Assembly (NCBI GenBank): GCA_040396955.1
Contig: JBBAWX010000004.1
Coordinates: 124,001-188,000 of the forward strand
DNA: 64,000 nt
From: UBA965 sp040396955
GTDB taxonomy: Bacteria > Chloroflexota > Chloroflexia > Chloroflexales > Roseiflexaceae
Reading direction: 5' to 3'
Part shown: piece after piece, positions 50,384 through 58,543 of the stretch
Numbering within the stretch: the stretch's first letter is position 1
How the letters are laid out: each line of letters begins with the position of its first letter
Translations under genes and position numbers: made by a program
The notes under the pieces: generated by a model
Seen by the model: only the letters and a program-made list of their open reading frames with translations
Told to the model about the DNA's origin: nothing
Databases searched by the model: none

Positions 50384-50635
50384 ATGTGTACGTTTTATCA
50401 CAAACCTGTCCGCCGTCATGAAAGTCATCGTTATCCCCGGTGCTCGCACAGCGGGAAAGTCCGTTTTCGGTATCGTAAAGATGCCTTGAGCTTCGTATGG
50501 TACGCCAAAACGCGTGCTCGCATGTGCACGGATGATCAAATCATGTGTCAACGTCGTGAATGTCGCACCTATAAATGTACCGAGTGTGGTGGCTGGCACG
50601 TAACCAGCCGACCCACGTGGCATACGCCGACATAA
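50384..50635 (+). CDS. Small Cys-rich zinc-ribbon protein of unknown function
   Basis: 83 residues with ATG 50384 supported by AAGGAG nine bases upstream; the longer reading from 50321 has no site. The C-terminal half has CRTYKCTECGGWHVTSRP, a pattern of small zinc-ribbon proteins in which YxCxxCGGWHLTS is a recurring end. A basic N-terminal half (RYPRCSHSGKVRFRYRKDA) holds more Cys. No named family can be given. DNA or RNA binding is an inference from the basic, Cys-rich makeup. It stands alone and is followed by a hairpin. Confidence 0.62.
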   Translation: MCTFYHKPVRRHESHRYPRCSHSGKVRFRYRKDALSFVWYAKTRARMCTDDQIMCQRRECRTYKCTECGGWHVTSRPTWHTPT

Positions 50636-50650
50636 TCGGAATCGCAATCA

Positions 50651-50695
50651 ATATCCCCTCGTGACCATCGGCGTATCTGTGTCTCGAGGGGATAT
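50651..50695. terminator. Hairpin after the zinc-ribbon gene
   Basis: ATATCCCCTCG (50651-50661) pairs perfectly with 50685-50695, with a 23-base loop. It lies 15 bases after the stop; moderate terminator candidate. Confidence 0.55.
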
Positions 50696-51069
50696 TTGAG
50701 GTGGCGATAATTCCCGGAGTCCATCAAACACATACCGGTGTGGTGGTTGTAGTTGCACACCGCAGGTGCACTGTTGTGATTGATGACAAATCGCAAGAAC
50801 ATTGCGGGGATGCGTTTGGGTTCGATGTAGAATAATGCTGAGGGTGGCGAGTGAATTTGCGTGTGTCCTGATGTTGCCGGGTGGGTGTGTTGCATGCGCA
50901 TTGGCCGTGCCTCCCCGACGTTGTTTGCTGGCGAGTGGTAGTAGTCGGCTCTGTGAAGCGCTATGTCATCCCATATCGTGGGTTTGTGCACGCTGGTACC
51001 CGATGGGGTTGCCAACGGTGCGTTTTTTTATCACAATACGAAAGAGTCGTTCCTGGATACGGAGTGAGT
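50696..51069 (+). other. 374-base intergenic region before the desaturase gene
   Basis: No convincing gene is seen. The desaturase frame is open from 50881, but the translated stretch has no flavin motif before residue 64 and no binding site, so it is treated as leader. A weak promoter candidate is TTGCCA (51009-51014), 17 bases, CACAAT (51032-51037), with GGAGTGAG next to the ATG at 51070. The remainder shows no repeat or hairpin worth naming. Confidence 0.4.
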
Positions 51070-52554
51070 ATGGGTACAGCGGAGCAAGTGGTAGTGATTG
51101 GTGGTGGACTCGGCGGCTTGGCAGTAGCGATTCAGCTCGCAAGTCAGGGGCAATCGGTGACGCTCCTCGAAGCGCGTGAGCGACTCGGTGGCAAACTCAA
51201 CGTCATCAACGAAGACGGATTTTGTTGGGATATTGGTCCATCACTCTTGACGATGCCATGGGTGCTCGACGATCTGTTGCGCCAAGCCGGGAGTTCACTG
51301 GCTGCAGAGCTAGACGTTGTGTCGTTGCCGTCGGCGTGTCGCTACTTGTGGGAAGATGGCACTCAGTTTGACGCATATGCCAGCTTGCCGGCCTTGCTCC
51401 AGAGTGTGGCAGCGATTGAGCCGCGTGATGTGGCCGGATTTATGCGCTATTTGCACTACGCCCACCGACTCTGGGATCTGACCGCGGATACCTTTTTGTA
51501 TGCCCCGTTTGGATGGCGTAATCTGGTCGATCGGCGCTTGTTGACGCAAGCCTGGCGTCTCGATAGTATGCGTACCATGGCACGGGCCGTGCAGAGTTTT
51601 TTTGTGAGTCGCCAGATGCGCCAAGTGATGAACCGCTTTGCCACCTACAACGGATCATCGCCATACCGCACCCCGGCCACGTTTAATTTGATTGCTTGGG
51701 CCGAATTTGGTCTGGGTGCCTACTATCCGCGGGGAGGCATGTATCGGATTGCTGAGGTACTTACGGCCACTGCGCAACGTCTGGGGGTGGAGATTCGCAC
51801 GCATACGCCGGTACGAGCCATTTGTCATCAGCGCGGCGTCGTACAGGCGGTTGAAACAATGGCGGGTGAACGGATTGCAGCCCGCGCGGTGGTCAGCAAT
51901 GTGGATCCGCTCGTGACCTTGCGCACGCTTGTGGGCGACCAACAGCGGGCACAACGCCTTGAACGTCGTGAATTAGCCTGTAGTGGGTTTGTCATTTTGT
52001 TGGGGATTGATCGGCGCTATCCACACCTCGATCACCATACTATTTTGTTTTCACCCGATTATCGCGCAGAATTCCACGATACTGATTCGGGACGGCTACA
52101 TGCGACCCCGACCATCTACATCAACCACACGGTGCACTATGACCCTCAGCATGCTCCGGTTGGTGGTCAAAACTTGTTTTTGTTGGTCAATGTGCCTCCG
52201 TCGACTCAGGGGCCAATTGACTGGGAGGCTGTAAAAGAGGCCTATGCTATGCAGATTATCGATCGCCTGCACTGCTTTGGCATGGCCGATATTCGTCAGC
52301 ACATCGTGCGTCAGCAGATATTGACTCCACATGATCTACAGCACCTCTATGCTGCGCCGGGTGGGTCGATCTATGGATTGGCATCAAATCATCTGTTGAG
52401 TGCCTTTCTCCGACCGCCACAACGTGACTCTCAACTCCGTGGGCTCTACTACTGTGGTGGTGGCACGCATCCTGGTGGAGGGGTGCCGCTCGCCTTGCTG
52501 TCGGGGATGCATGCCGCCTCATTAGTACACGCCGATCTTTCGGCATCCCCATAA
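51070..52554 (+). CDS. CrtI-type phytoene desaturase-family FAD oxidoreductase
   Basis: 494 residues. N-terminal dinucleotide-binding VVVIGGGLGGLAVAIQLAS, then LEARERLGGKLNV and DIGPSLLTMPWVL, all typical of carotenoid desaturases. Near the C-terminus GLYYCGGGTHPGGGVPLALLSG is the family's FAD-binding end. CrtI, CrtN, CrtO and CrtP-like enzymes share these, so the product is either desaturated phytoene or a ketolated carotenoid. No crtB or other carotenoid gene is here. ATG 51070 is chosen from GGAGTGAG upstream and family alignment. Confidence 0.85.
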   Translation: MGTAEQVVVIGGGLGGLAVAIQLASQGQSVTLLEARERLGGKLNVINEDGFCWDIGPSLLTMPWVLDDLLRQAGSSLAAELDVVSLPSACRYLWEDGTQFDAYASLPALLQSVAAIEPRDVAGFMRYLHYAHRLWDLTADTFLYAPFGWRNLVDRRLLTQAWRLDSMRTMARAVQSFFVSRQMRQVMNRFATYNGSSPYRTPATFNLIAWAEFGLGAYYPRGGMYRIAEVLTATAQRLGVEIRTHTPVRAICHQRGVVQAVETMAGERIAARAVVSNVDPLVTLRTLVGDQQRAQRLERRELACSGFVILLGIDRRYPHLDHHTILFSPDYRAEFHDTDSGRLHATPTIYINHTVHYDPQHAPVGGQNLFLLVNVPPSTQGPIDWEAVKEAYAMQIIDRLHCFGMADIRQHIVRQQILTPHDLQHLYAAPGGSIYGLASNHLLSAFLRPPQRDSQLRGLYYCGGGTHPGGGVPLALLSGMHAASLVHADLSASP

Positions 52555-52576
52555 ACAATGAGTGTCGGATGTATGG

Positions 52577-52592
52577 TATACTCTAAAGTATA
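52577..52592. promoter_or_regulatory. Palindromic operator candidate at a promoter
   Basis: TATACT (52577-52582), CTAA, AGTATA (52587-52592) is a perfect 6-bp inverted repeat that overlaps possible -10 sequences, 30 bases before the TauE/SafE start. Its place and symmetry fit a dimeric repressor site; the repressor is unknown. Confidence 0.5.
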
Positions 52593-52621
52593 TAAATACA
52601 GTAGGATTTTGGGGAGTATAC

Positions 52622-53476
52622 ATGCAGAACACATTACCGCGCCGCAGATACGTCTGGGGATTGGCTGGAATCTTAATCGTAAGTGCCATGGGGCTGACCT
52701 ATGCCAATTATCAAGCTGCGGGAGCGGTGGTGCATGTTGACTCGTTAGTACGCGGGTTACTGGTGGGAATTGTCGCGCAACTCGTTGATGGCGCGTTGGG
52801 GATGGCGTACGGGGTGACCGCCTCGACGTTTTTGTTGGCCACAGGGGCAGCACCGATTGTAGTTGCCACATCGGTACACGTGGCGAAGTTTTTTGCATCT
52901 GGAGCATCAGCGCTGAGTCATTGGCGACTTGGCAATGTTGATCGTCATTTGTTTGTGCGTTTGGTGGCACCTGGTGTGGTTGGATCCATCATTGGTGTGT
53001 ACGTCTTGACCTCCATTGACGGCCACGTGCTTCGTCCGATAATCAACGGCTATTTGTTGGTAATGGGCATTTGGATTATCATTCGCGCCTTTTGGCAGGT
53101 CACCATGAAAAGTACCGTGCGTGGCGGGGTCATCATTGTGGGGCTCATCGGCGCATTTGCCAACGCCATTGGTGGTGGCGGGTGGGGCCCAATTGTGACC
53201 ACCTCGATGATGGGGTCGGGGCGTGAGCCGCGCTACGTGGTTGGCACCGTGAACACCGTTGAGTTTTTCGTAGAAATGGTGAGTGGCATTGCCTTGATTT
53301 TGGTGGTGAACATTGCCGCCTGGGAGGCAGTCACAGGGTTGATTTTTGGTGGCATGTTGATGGCGCCATTTGCGGCCTGGGTGGTCGGACGGATTCCTCG
53401 GCAGTGGTTGATGATTATGGTTGGGAGCTTGATTACTGCGCTGAGTGCGTGGAGTCTGTTGAGCCTGTACCTCTAA
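52622..53476 (+). CDS. TauE/SafE-family permease (copy 2)
   Basis: 284 residues with about eight transmembrane helices. Repeats of the family are clear: VAQLVDGALGMAYGVTASTFLLATG near residue 50 (shown in part: VDGALGMAYGVT) and FANAIGGGGWGPIVTTSMMG near residue 180. This form, with ALGMAYG and GGGGWGP, belongs to a branch often found beside sulfur-assimilation genes; none are present here. ATG 52622 has GGGGAG upstream. A palindromic operator candidate precedes it. Substrate sulfite/organosulfur is inference from the family. Confidence 0.87.
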   Translation: MQNTLPRRRYVWGLAGILIVSAMGLTYANYQAAGAVVHVDSLVRGLLVGIVAQLVDGALGMAYGVTASTFLLATGAAPIVVATSVHVAKFFASGASALSHWRLGNVDRHLFVRLVAPGVVGSIIGVYVLTSIDGHVLRPIINGYLLVMGIWIIIRAFWQVTMKSTVRGGVIIVGLIGAFANAIGGGGWGPIVTTSMMGSGREPRYVVGTVNTVEFFVEMVSGIALILVVNIAAWEAVTGLIFGGMLMAPFAAWVVGRIPRQWLMIMVGSLITALSAWSLLSLYL

Positions 53477-53510
53477 CACCTGATTGCGCGTATGTCTATA
53501 GAGTAATTGC

Positions 53511-53542
53511 TGCCCCCTACTGGCATTGGCCAGCAGGGGGCA
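53511..53542. terminator. Bidirectional terminator hairpin
   Basis: TGCCCCCTACTGGC (53511-53524) pairs with 53529-53542 in 13 of 14 positions over a 4-base loop, between the convergent permease (stop 53476) and epimerase (stop 53548) genes. Confidence 0.75.
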
Positions 53543-53547
53543 TATGG

Positions 53548-54354
53548 TCACATAAACAAATCCCGTAACCGATTGACCTGCCAATCGTTGATTTCCGTCA
53601 GTGGGCGGAGGGGTTGATTGGTCTCGTGGTGGGTGGCCTGGTAAGGGGGCGGGCCATATTCGGCGGTGATGGTCAACGCTTCGGCGCCACGTTGTTGATT
53701 GGCGTCGACAACCATGCGCCACCAGTATTCGTGCATGGCGACTTCTTGGGTATAGCGGGGCAAACTGGGGTCAACGACCTGTGGGCCTTGGGAATGACCG
53801 ACGCGGGCGTGAAGGTGGATGACCTGATGTGCCACTTGTTGCAGAATCGCTTCTGCATCGGGGAGCAGACGCTCGGAGACGACCACCCAGTGACTATAAT
53901 CGGCACACACGTGTACTTCGGGGTAGCGACTCAAGTAGGCGATGGTGCTCCATGGATTAAAAAACAGGCGACTGCGGTGGGTTTCGTGCGCAATGGGAAT
54001 GCCGTGATGCTGCTCAACGGTAAGCATGGCCTCGAGAAAGCTACACCCGTCGTCGAAATGCGATGCATCGCGCCATCCGTGGAGTGTGATTTGGCGGGCA
54101 CCACAGGCCACTGCAGCCTCGATTTGTGTGATGGCGCTCGCAATATGACTGGCCACATCTGGTCCACTGCTGAACACCTGAGCGACGAGATCAAGGTTGT
54201 ATTGGCGGAGCAGAGCACTGAGGGTTCGTTGATCGGTGGGGTCAGAGGGGACTGCCCACTCGACACCACGATACCCTTCGGCCGCAATAGCAGGAAACAC
54301 GACTTCCCAGGGTGCATCGACTCCCCACAGGGTGCGAATTAAATCAATACGCAT
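53548..54354 (-). CDS. Sugar phosphate isomerase/epimerase family protein (second TIM barrel)
   Basis: 268-residue xylose-isomerase-like TIM barrel. Metal-site blocks: GYRGVEWAV (Glu), QITLHGWRD (His), IPIAHETHRSR (Glu, His), HVCADYSHWV (Asp, His), VIHLHARVGHSQG (His) and ITAEYGPPPY (Glu). AAGGAG lies just before the ATG. It differs strongly from the member at 6472. Probable role in catabolism of a hexose or inositol-like compound; with the GH4 gene and nucleoside hydrolase nearby it may be part of a salvage region. Substrate not known. Confidence 0.82.
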   Translation of the reverse strand: MRIDLIRTLWGVDAPWEVVFPAIAAEGYRGVEWAVPSDPTDQRTLSALLRQYNLDLVAQVFSSGPDVASHIASAITQIEAAVACGARQITLHGWRDASHFDDGCSFLEAMLTVEQHHGIPIAHETHRSRLFFNPWSTIAYLSRYPEVHVCADYSHWVVVSERLLPDAEAILQQVAHQVIHLHARVGHSQGPQVVDPSLPRYTQEVAMHEYWWRMVVDANQQRGAEALTITAEYGPPPYQATHHETNQPLRPLTEINDWQVNRLRDLFM

Positions 54355-54469
54355 GGCCTCTCCTTTTTGTGGTTGCTGTGATTATTATACTGTACCACGA
54401 GCATGCAACTGGTATCAATCACGTGAATGCTGAGACCATTGGTGCGCCATTTCGCCATGAACATGCACA

Positions 54470-54504
54470 AACACCCCACCTATCACGAGTATAGGTGGGG
54501 TGTT
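54470..54504. terminator. Terminator after the SNase-domain gene
   Basis: AACACCCCACCTAT (54470-54483) pairs perfectly with 54491-54504 over a 7-base loop. It lies 27 bases beyond the SNase gene stop on the minus strand, and TTTG follows. Confidence 0.75.
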
Positions 54505-54530
54505 CGTCGCTGGTCTCGGGCGAGCATAGA

Positions 54531-55997
54531 TTACGGCGTGACTTGTCCGTTGCAGGTGGTCGGTGACCAGAGGCCACGTTGGTTGGTGCGCGCCTCGGTT
54601 TGAGCGGCCCGGAAGGTGTCGACATACAGATACGGTTTGTTGTAGGTGTACTCAAAGGCGAAACCGTTGGCAATCATCAGCTCGTTGAAGTTGCGCCCGT
54701 CGCTGAGCCATAGGTAGACGAGGTGGCGATCATAGCGGTCGAGTCGATCTTGCGAGGGATCATACTCGAGGTAGACCGTTTGGCCACGGAGGGTTTGTGT
54801 GGCGAAATCACTCGCTTCAGGGCCAAAACACTCCACCGGTTTATTGGGGGCTTTGGTCTCTGGGGTATCGATGCCAATAAGGCGGGTGACGATTTCTTGA
54901 CCATCGAGGATGACCCGTACCGTATCACCATCAACGACGCGTGCGACTTGCGCAGCCAAAACACCGGCTGGCAGCGGTGTGACTGCGTCTGGAGCGGGCG
55001 CGCTCGTAGCGGTAACGGGGGCAACGGGCGCACTGGTACCTCCCGCACATGTGCTCGGTGACCAGAGACCACGTTGATTGGTGCGGGCATCGGCCTCAGC
55101 CGCGCGGAATGCGTCGACATATTTGTAGGGGTTGTCATAGGTATACTCAAAAGCATACCCCTCTGTAATCATCAACTCGTTGAAATTGCGCCCGTCGCTG
55201 AGCCACACGTAGACGAGGTGGCGATCATAGCGATCGAGACGGTCTTGTGAGGGGTCATATTCGAGGTAGACGGTTTGCCCGCTCAGCGTGGCAGTGGCGA
55301 AATCACTCGCCTCAGGCCCAAAGCACTCGACGGATGTGTTGGGGGCTTTGGTTTCGGGCGTATTGATGCCGATAAGGCGGGTGACGATTTCTTGGTCATC
55401 GAGGATCACGCGTACCGTGTCACCATCGACAATGCGCACCACCTGAGCGGCGATAGCGCCGACTGGAATGCGTGGATTGGTGGCTGGGATTTGCGTGGCC
55501 GGTTGTAGTGCCACAGTTGCTGTTGCAGGTACTTCCGTGGTGGTCACGGTGGGTATTGATGGTGTGTTGGTGGGCGAGGCCGCTGTCGTAACGCTTGGCG
55601 TGCGTGGTGCGGTTGTCGCTGTGGCAGTGGCCGTTGGTGGGATTGCCACTGGTGTTGGGGCGTTGGCACGTTGTACGAGGATGATGAGCGAAACGACCAC
55701 GGTCAGTGCGAGGATACCCTGCGCAACACGCCGCCATGGACCGCCAATATTCCAGATGTGCTCGAAGATGAGCAGTGGCCAGGCATAGAGATAGTAGAAA
55801 AGGGTGGAAATTTGTGGCATGGCTCGCCAAAGTGCGTGTGAAAGAGGTCGGATAATGGCTCCTAACGCCTGGAAAAGAGCGCCGAATAGACGCACGATAC
55901 CTGTGACCAGGCCGGTTATAACGGCAATAACGAGACCGATGGCGCAACATCCGAGGCTCCCCGAGTTGCGGTTGACTCTTCGTACAGAACGACGCAT
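54531..55997 (-). CDS. Membrane-anchored protein with two tandem SNase (thermonuclease-type) domains
   Basis: 488 residues. Hydrophobic segments at about 18-38, 40-55, 66-82 and 94-108 suggest a multi-pass N-terminus; residues 112-175 are a Thr/Pro/Ala linker. Two staphylococcal-nuclease-like domains follow at 183-317 and 348-482, with about 20 differences in 135 residues. Both keep RIVDGDTVRV or VVDGDTVRV (metal Asp), RLIGINTPETKAP or RLIGIDTPETKAP (Arg, Glu) and DRYDRHLVYVW (Arg), so both could be active. Each ends in a Cys and GLWSPxTC. The nuclease domains are probably outside the cell. The start is the first ATG; no strong binding site is seen. Confidence 0.9.
   Translation of the reverse strand: MRRSVRRVNRNSGSLGCCAIGLVIAVITGLVTGIVRLFGALFQALGAIIRPLSHALWRAMPQISTLFYYLYAWPLLIFEHIWNIGGPWRRVAQGILALTVVVSLIILVQRANAPTPVAIPPTATATATTAPRTPSVTTAASPTNTPSIPTVTTTEVPATATVALQPATQIPATNPRIPVGAIAAQVVRIVDGDTVRVILDDQEIVTRLIGINTPETKAPNTSVECFGPEASDFATATLSGQTVYLEYDPSQDRLDRYDRHLVYVWLSDGRNFNELMITEGYAFEYTYDNPYKYVDAFRAAEADARTNQRGLWSPSTCAGGTSAPVAPVTATSAPAPDAVTPLPAGVLAAQVARVVDGDTVRVILDGQEIVTRLIGIDTPETKAPNKPVECFGPEASDFATQTLRGQTVYLEYDPSQDRLDRYDRHLVYLWLSDGRNFNELMIANGFAFEYTYNKPYLYVDTFRAAQTEARTNQRGLWSPTTCNGQVTP
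54552..55451 (-). repeat. Direct repeat of the SNase domain (about 405 bases each, offset 495)
   Basis: Segments 55451-55047 and 54956-54552 encode the two nuclease domains and are closely alike on the DNA level too. The in-between linker (Ala/Pro/Thr) is not repeated. This looks like a recent in-frame duplication of one domain. Confidence 0.85.
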
Positions 55998-56094
55998 AGA
56001 TGTGTGGCAGTGCTACGTGAAACGGCGAACTTGATTTTCATTGTAACAAATCTACGTGTGCACAAATGTGGAGAGGGATGAGAAGTTGATGAAA

Positions 56095-56127
56095 TGCACG
56101 GCATACCAACGCTTGGTATGCCGTGCA
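56095..56127. terminator. Terminator downstream of the GH4 gene
   Basis: TGCACGGCATACCAA (56095-56109) pairs perfectly with 56113-56127 over a 3-base loop (15 bp). It lies 12 bases beyond the GH4 stop on the minus strand. Confidence 0.78.
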
Positions 56128-56138
56128 ACGGGGTCTAT

Positions 56139-57464
56139 TTAGGCAATATGGATGTGGCGAAACTGAGGTAAGTACGGTTGTGATGCGACAAACATGTCAT
56201 TGACCATGGCGCGGATTTCTTTGAGTGAGAGGCGCGCCGCCGTCAGTGGGTCATGGCAACAGGCTTGGTAGATGAGCGTGGGGTCCCCGGTGAGGCACCC
56301 GGCAATCGCCATTTCTTCGATTTGACTGCTCAGATGTGTGAGCATGGTGACGGCTGGTGGAAGATTCCCTACGGCGAGGGGATGGAGCCCTTGGCGATCC
56401 ACATAGATGGGGACTTCCACGCATGCTCCAAGTGGGAGGTTGTTGATGTACTGCCGGTTGGCCACATTACCATTGAACCGAAACGGCGTGCCCCCCATGA
56501 GCGCATTTACAATCGAGGCCGCGTATTCGTTGCTCGGGGTCAAATCAACGGGATCCGGGTTCTCACGCTCTTTGGTCGCTTCGTCGCGCCAGCGGTGCAT
56601 GTGCGCTTGGTACCATTTTAGGGCAGCCTGTGACGCCCCCGGATTCCAACCGGTGCCGGGCGTACAAAATTCGTCGATAAGCTCGGGGCGTTTGCGAAAC
56701 CACCAGTTGTACTCACTGTGATGTCCGCTTGATTCGGTGGTGTAGTAGCCGAGTGCCAAAAACATCTCGTTGCGGACGATTTCTTCGTGGTAGATGTCAG
56801 GGCGTGCGACGGCAGCCCGGATGCGTGGGTAGAGGTCTTGCCCCTGATGTTGAAACGAAAGATACCAGGCCATGTGATTGATGCCAGCGCAGACAAAATC
56901 AATCTCCTGATGGGGCACATCAATCCAACGTGCGAGCATTTCTGCAGTGCCTTGGACGCTGTGGCAGAGGCCAACAAGCTTGACGTTGGTATCGCGCTCC
57001 AGCGCACCACAGAGCATGGCCATGGGATTGGTGTAGTTGAGCAGGGTGGCCTGTGGTGCGTAGGTGGCGATGGCCTCGGCGATTTGGCGCATTGCTGGGT
57101 AGATGCGCAGGAAGCGAAATATGCCGGAAGGACCACGGGTATCGCCGATGTTGATGTCGATACCGTATGCACCAGGAATCTCGATGTCGTGGCGCCACTG
57201 CTCGAAGGGACCAGCAATGGTGCAGATGACTGCATCAGCCCCACTCATGGCCACTGCAATGTCGTTGGTCGCCGTCAACGTGGCGGCCGATGGACGCGCG
57301 TCAATGATGCGTTGGACGCCAAAGCGCGCATGTTCGAGGCGCTCGGGATTGATGTCGTACAAGACGATGTGGCTGTCGGCCAGCAATGGGAAGCTGAGGA
57401 TGTCGCGGGCGAGACGGCGTGTAAAAATATGACTTCCTGCACCCACAAAGACAATTTTTGGCAT
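56139..57464 (-). CDS. Glycoside hydrolase family 4 protein (alpha-galactosidase-like)
   Basis: 441 residues. GH4 enzymes use NAD and Mn2+ in an oxidation-elimination mechanism. NAD-binding start IVFVGAGSHIFTRRLARDIL, LLNYTNPMAM, and metal ligands Cys167 in GLCHSVQG and His197 in GINHMAW. SGHHSEYNWWF and NLPLGACVEVPIYVD match alpha-galactosidase/alpha-glucosidase-type GH4 (MelA/AglA-like). The start has GAGGTG upstream. Downstream of the nucleoside hydrolase on the same strand (65-base gap), possibly one transcript. No transporter is adjacent. Confidence 0.92.
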   Translation of the reverse strand: MPKIVFVGAGSHIFTRRLARDILSFPLLADSHIVLYDINPERLEHARFGVQRIIDARPSAATLTATNDIAVAMSGADAVICTIAGPFEQWRHDIEIPGAYGIDINIGDTRGPSGIFRFLRIYPAMRQIAEAIATYAPQATLLNYTNPMAMLCGALERDTNVKLVGLCHSVQGTAEMLARWIDVPHQEIDFVCAGINHMAWYLSFQHQGQDLYPRIRAAVARPDIYHEEIVRNEMFLALGYYTTESSGHHSEYNWWFRKRPELIDEFCTPGTGWNPGASQAALKWYQAHMHRWRDEATKERENPDPVDLTPSNEYAASIVNALMGGTPFRFNGNVANRQYINNLPLGACVEVPIYVDRQGLHPLAVGNLPPAVTMLTHLSSQIEEMAIAGCLTGDPTLIYQACCHDPLTAARLSLKEIRAMVNDMFVASQPYLPQFRHIHIA

Positions 57465-57529
57465 GGAGACACCTCACGAGTATGGTGGTGCCACAGGCAC
57501 CTGCGATGATGATGGCACGCTGACCATGA

Positions 57530-58468
57530 TTACAAGTGGCAGGGCATCTGGGTGGCACGGGTGATGAGTGCAATAACACGATCGATGTCGAGGTGTGTGG
57601 CCACGTAGGCATTGGCCGGCTTGCCGGCGAAGCCACGGGGATCTATGGCGGTCATGCCACGGCCGATGTGGCGCCCACAATCCACTTCCATATAAACATG
57701 CTCAACGGTGGCACAGCTAGGGTCGAGGGCGACCGCCATGGCTTTGGGGTCGGCCATGAGCATACCCGGGCGATTGCGTGCCTTGCCCCAATTCATCAAA
57801 TTGGTGCACATCGGGCGTACAAAGCGCCGCCCCATGTCGCCGGCATCGAGGAGTGCCTCCCAGCGATCCCAGAGAATCGGGTGATCGATGGTGTTTTCCC
57901 AGGTAATCCAGGTTGACTGTAAATTGCCCCGGCGCAACACGAGGTCGGTTGCTTCTGGGTCGACATAAATATTAAATTCAGCAGTAGCCGTAATATTCCC
58001 GGTGGCCTTTGGCGCACCTCCCATGATGTAGGTTTTGCCGATATAATCGCAGAGGTTGGGCTCAATGGACAAGGCGATGGCGAGATTGGTCAGCGGGCCA
58101 AGCGTAACCAGCGTGCAACCGGGATGTTTTTTGGCTAATTCGATGATGGCCAACGCTCCATGGAGCGACTCGAGCGGGCGTGGTGCGCGTAATCCGGCAT
58201 CACCGAGGCCATCAGCACCATGGATGTCGGCTGCATCGGGAGCATCGACGAGCAACGGGCGTGGTGCGCCCCGGTAGATGGGGATGGGGCCGGCGCCGGC
58301 GGCACTCAAAATGGTGCCCACGTTTCGTTCCACATTGGGGAGCGACACGTTGCCGTTCAACGTGGTAATCCCGACAACGTTGACATCGGGGTCTGCCAAT
58401 GCCATGAGGATGGCAAGTGCGTCGTCAACACCCGCATCGGTGTCGATAATCATTGGTCGCGGTGGCAT
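57530..58468 (-). CDS. Inosine/uridine-preferring nucleoside hydrolase family protein (copy 2)
   Basis: 312 residues. Ca-binding start MIIDTDAGVDDALAILMALA (Ala in place of the more common Pro, otherwise intact), then TLGPLTNLAIAL, YIMGGAP, NITATAEFNIYVDPEA and DPKAMAVALDP. AAAGGAA before ATG 58468 fixes the start; the frame opens at 58486. It differs from copy 1 at 14243. Next to GH4 and the epimerase it may help recycle nucleoside or sugar compounds. Base preference is not predictable. Confidence 0.9.
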   Translation of the reverse strand: MPPRPMIIDTDAGVDDALAILMALADPDVNVVGITTLNGNVSLPNVERNVGTILSAAGAGPIPIYRGAPRPLLVDAPDAADIHGADGLGDAGLRAPRPLESLHGALAIIELAKKHPGCTLVTLGPLTNLAIALSIEPNLCDYIGKTYIMGGAPKATGNITATAEFNIYVDPEATDLVLRRGNLQSTWITWENTIDHPILWDRWEALLDAGDMGRRFVRPMCTNLMNWGKARNRPGMLMADPKAMAVALDPSCATVEHVYMEVDCGRHIGRGMTAIDPRGFAGKPANAYVATHLDIDRVIALITRATQMPCHL

Positions 58469-58543
58469 GTGTGGATTCCTTTGCACTGTGTGGGTGAGCG
58501 ATGGACACCCCTATTATAGCTGAGCCGAGAGTGAGGTATGTAC

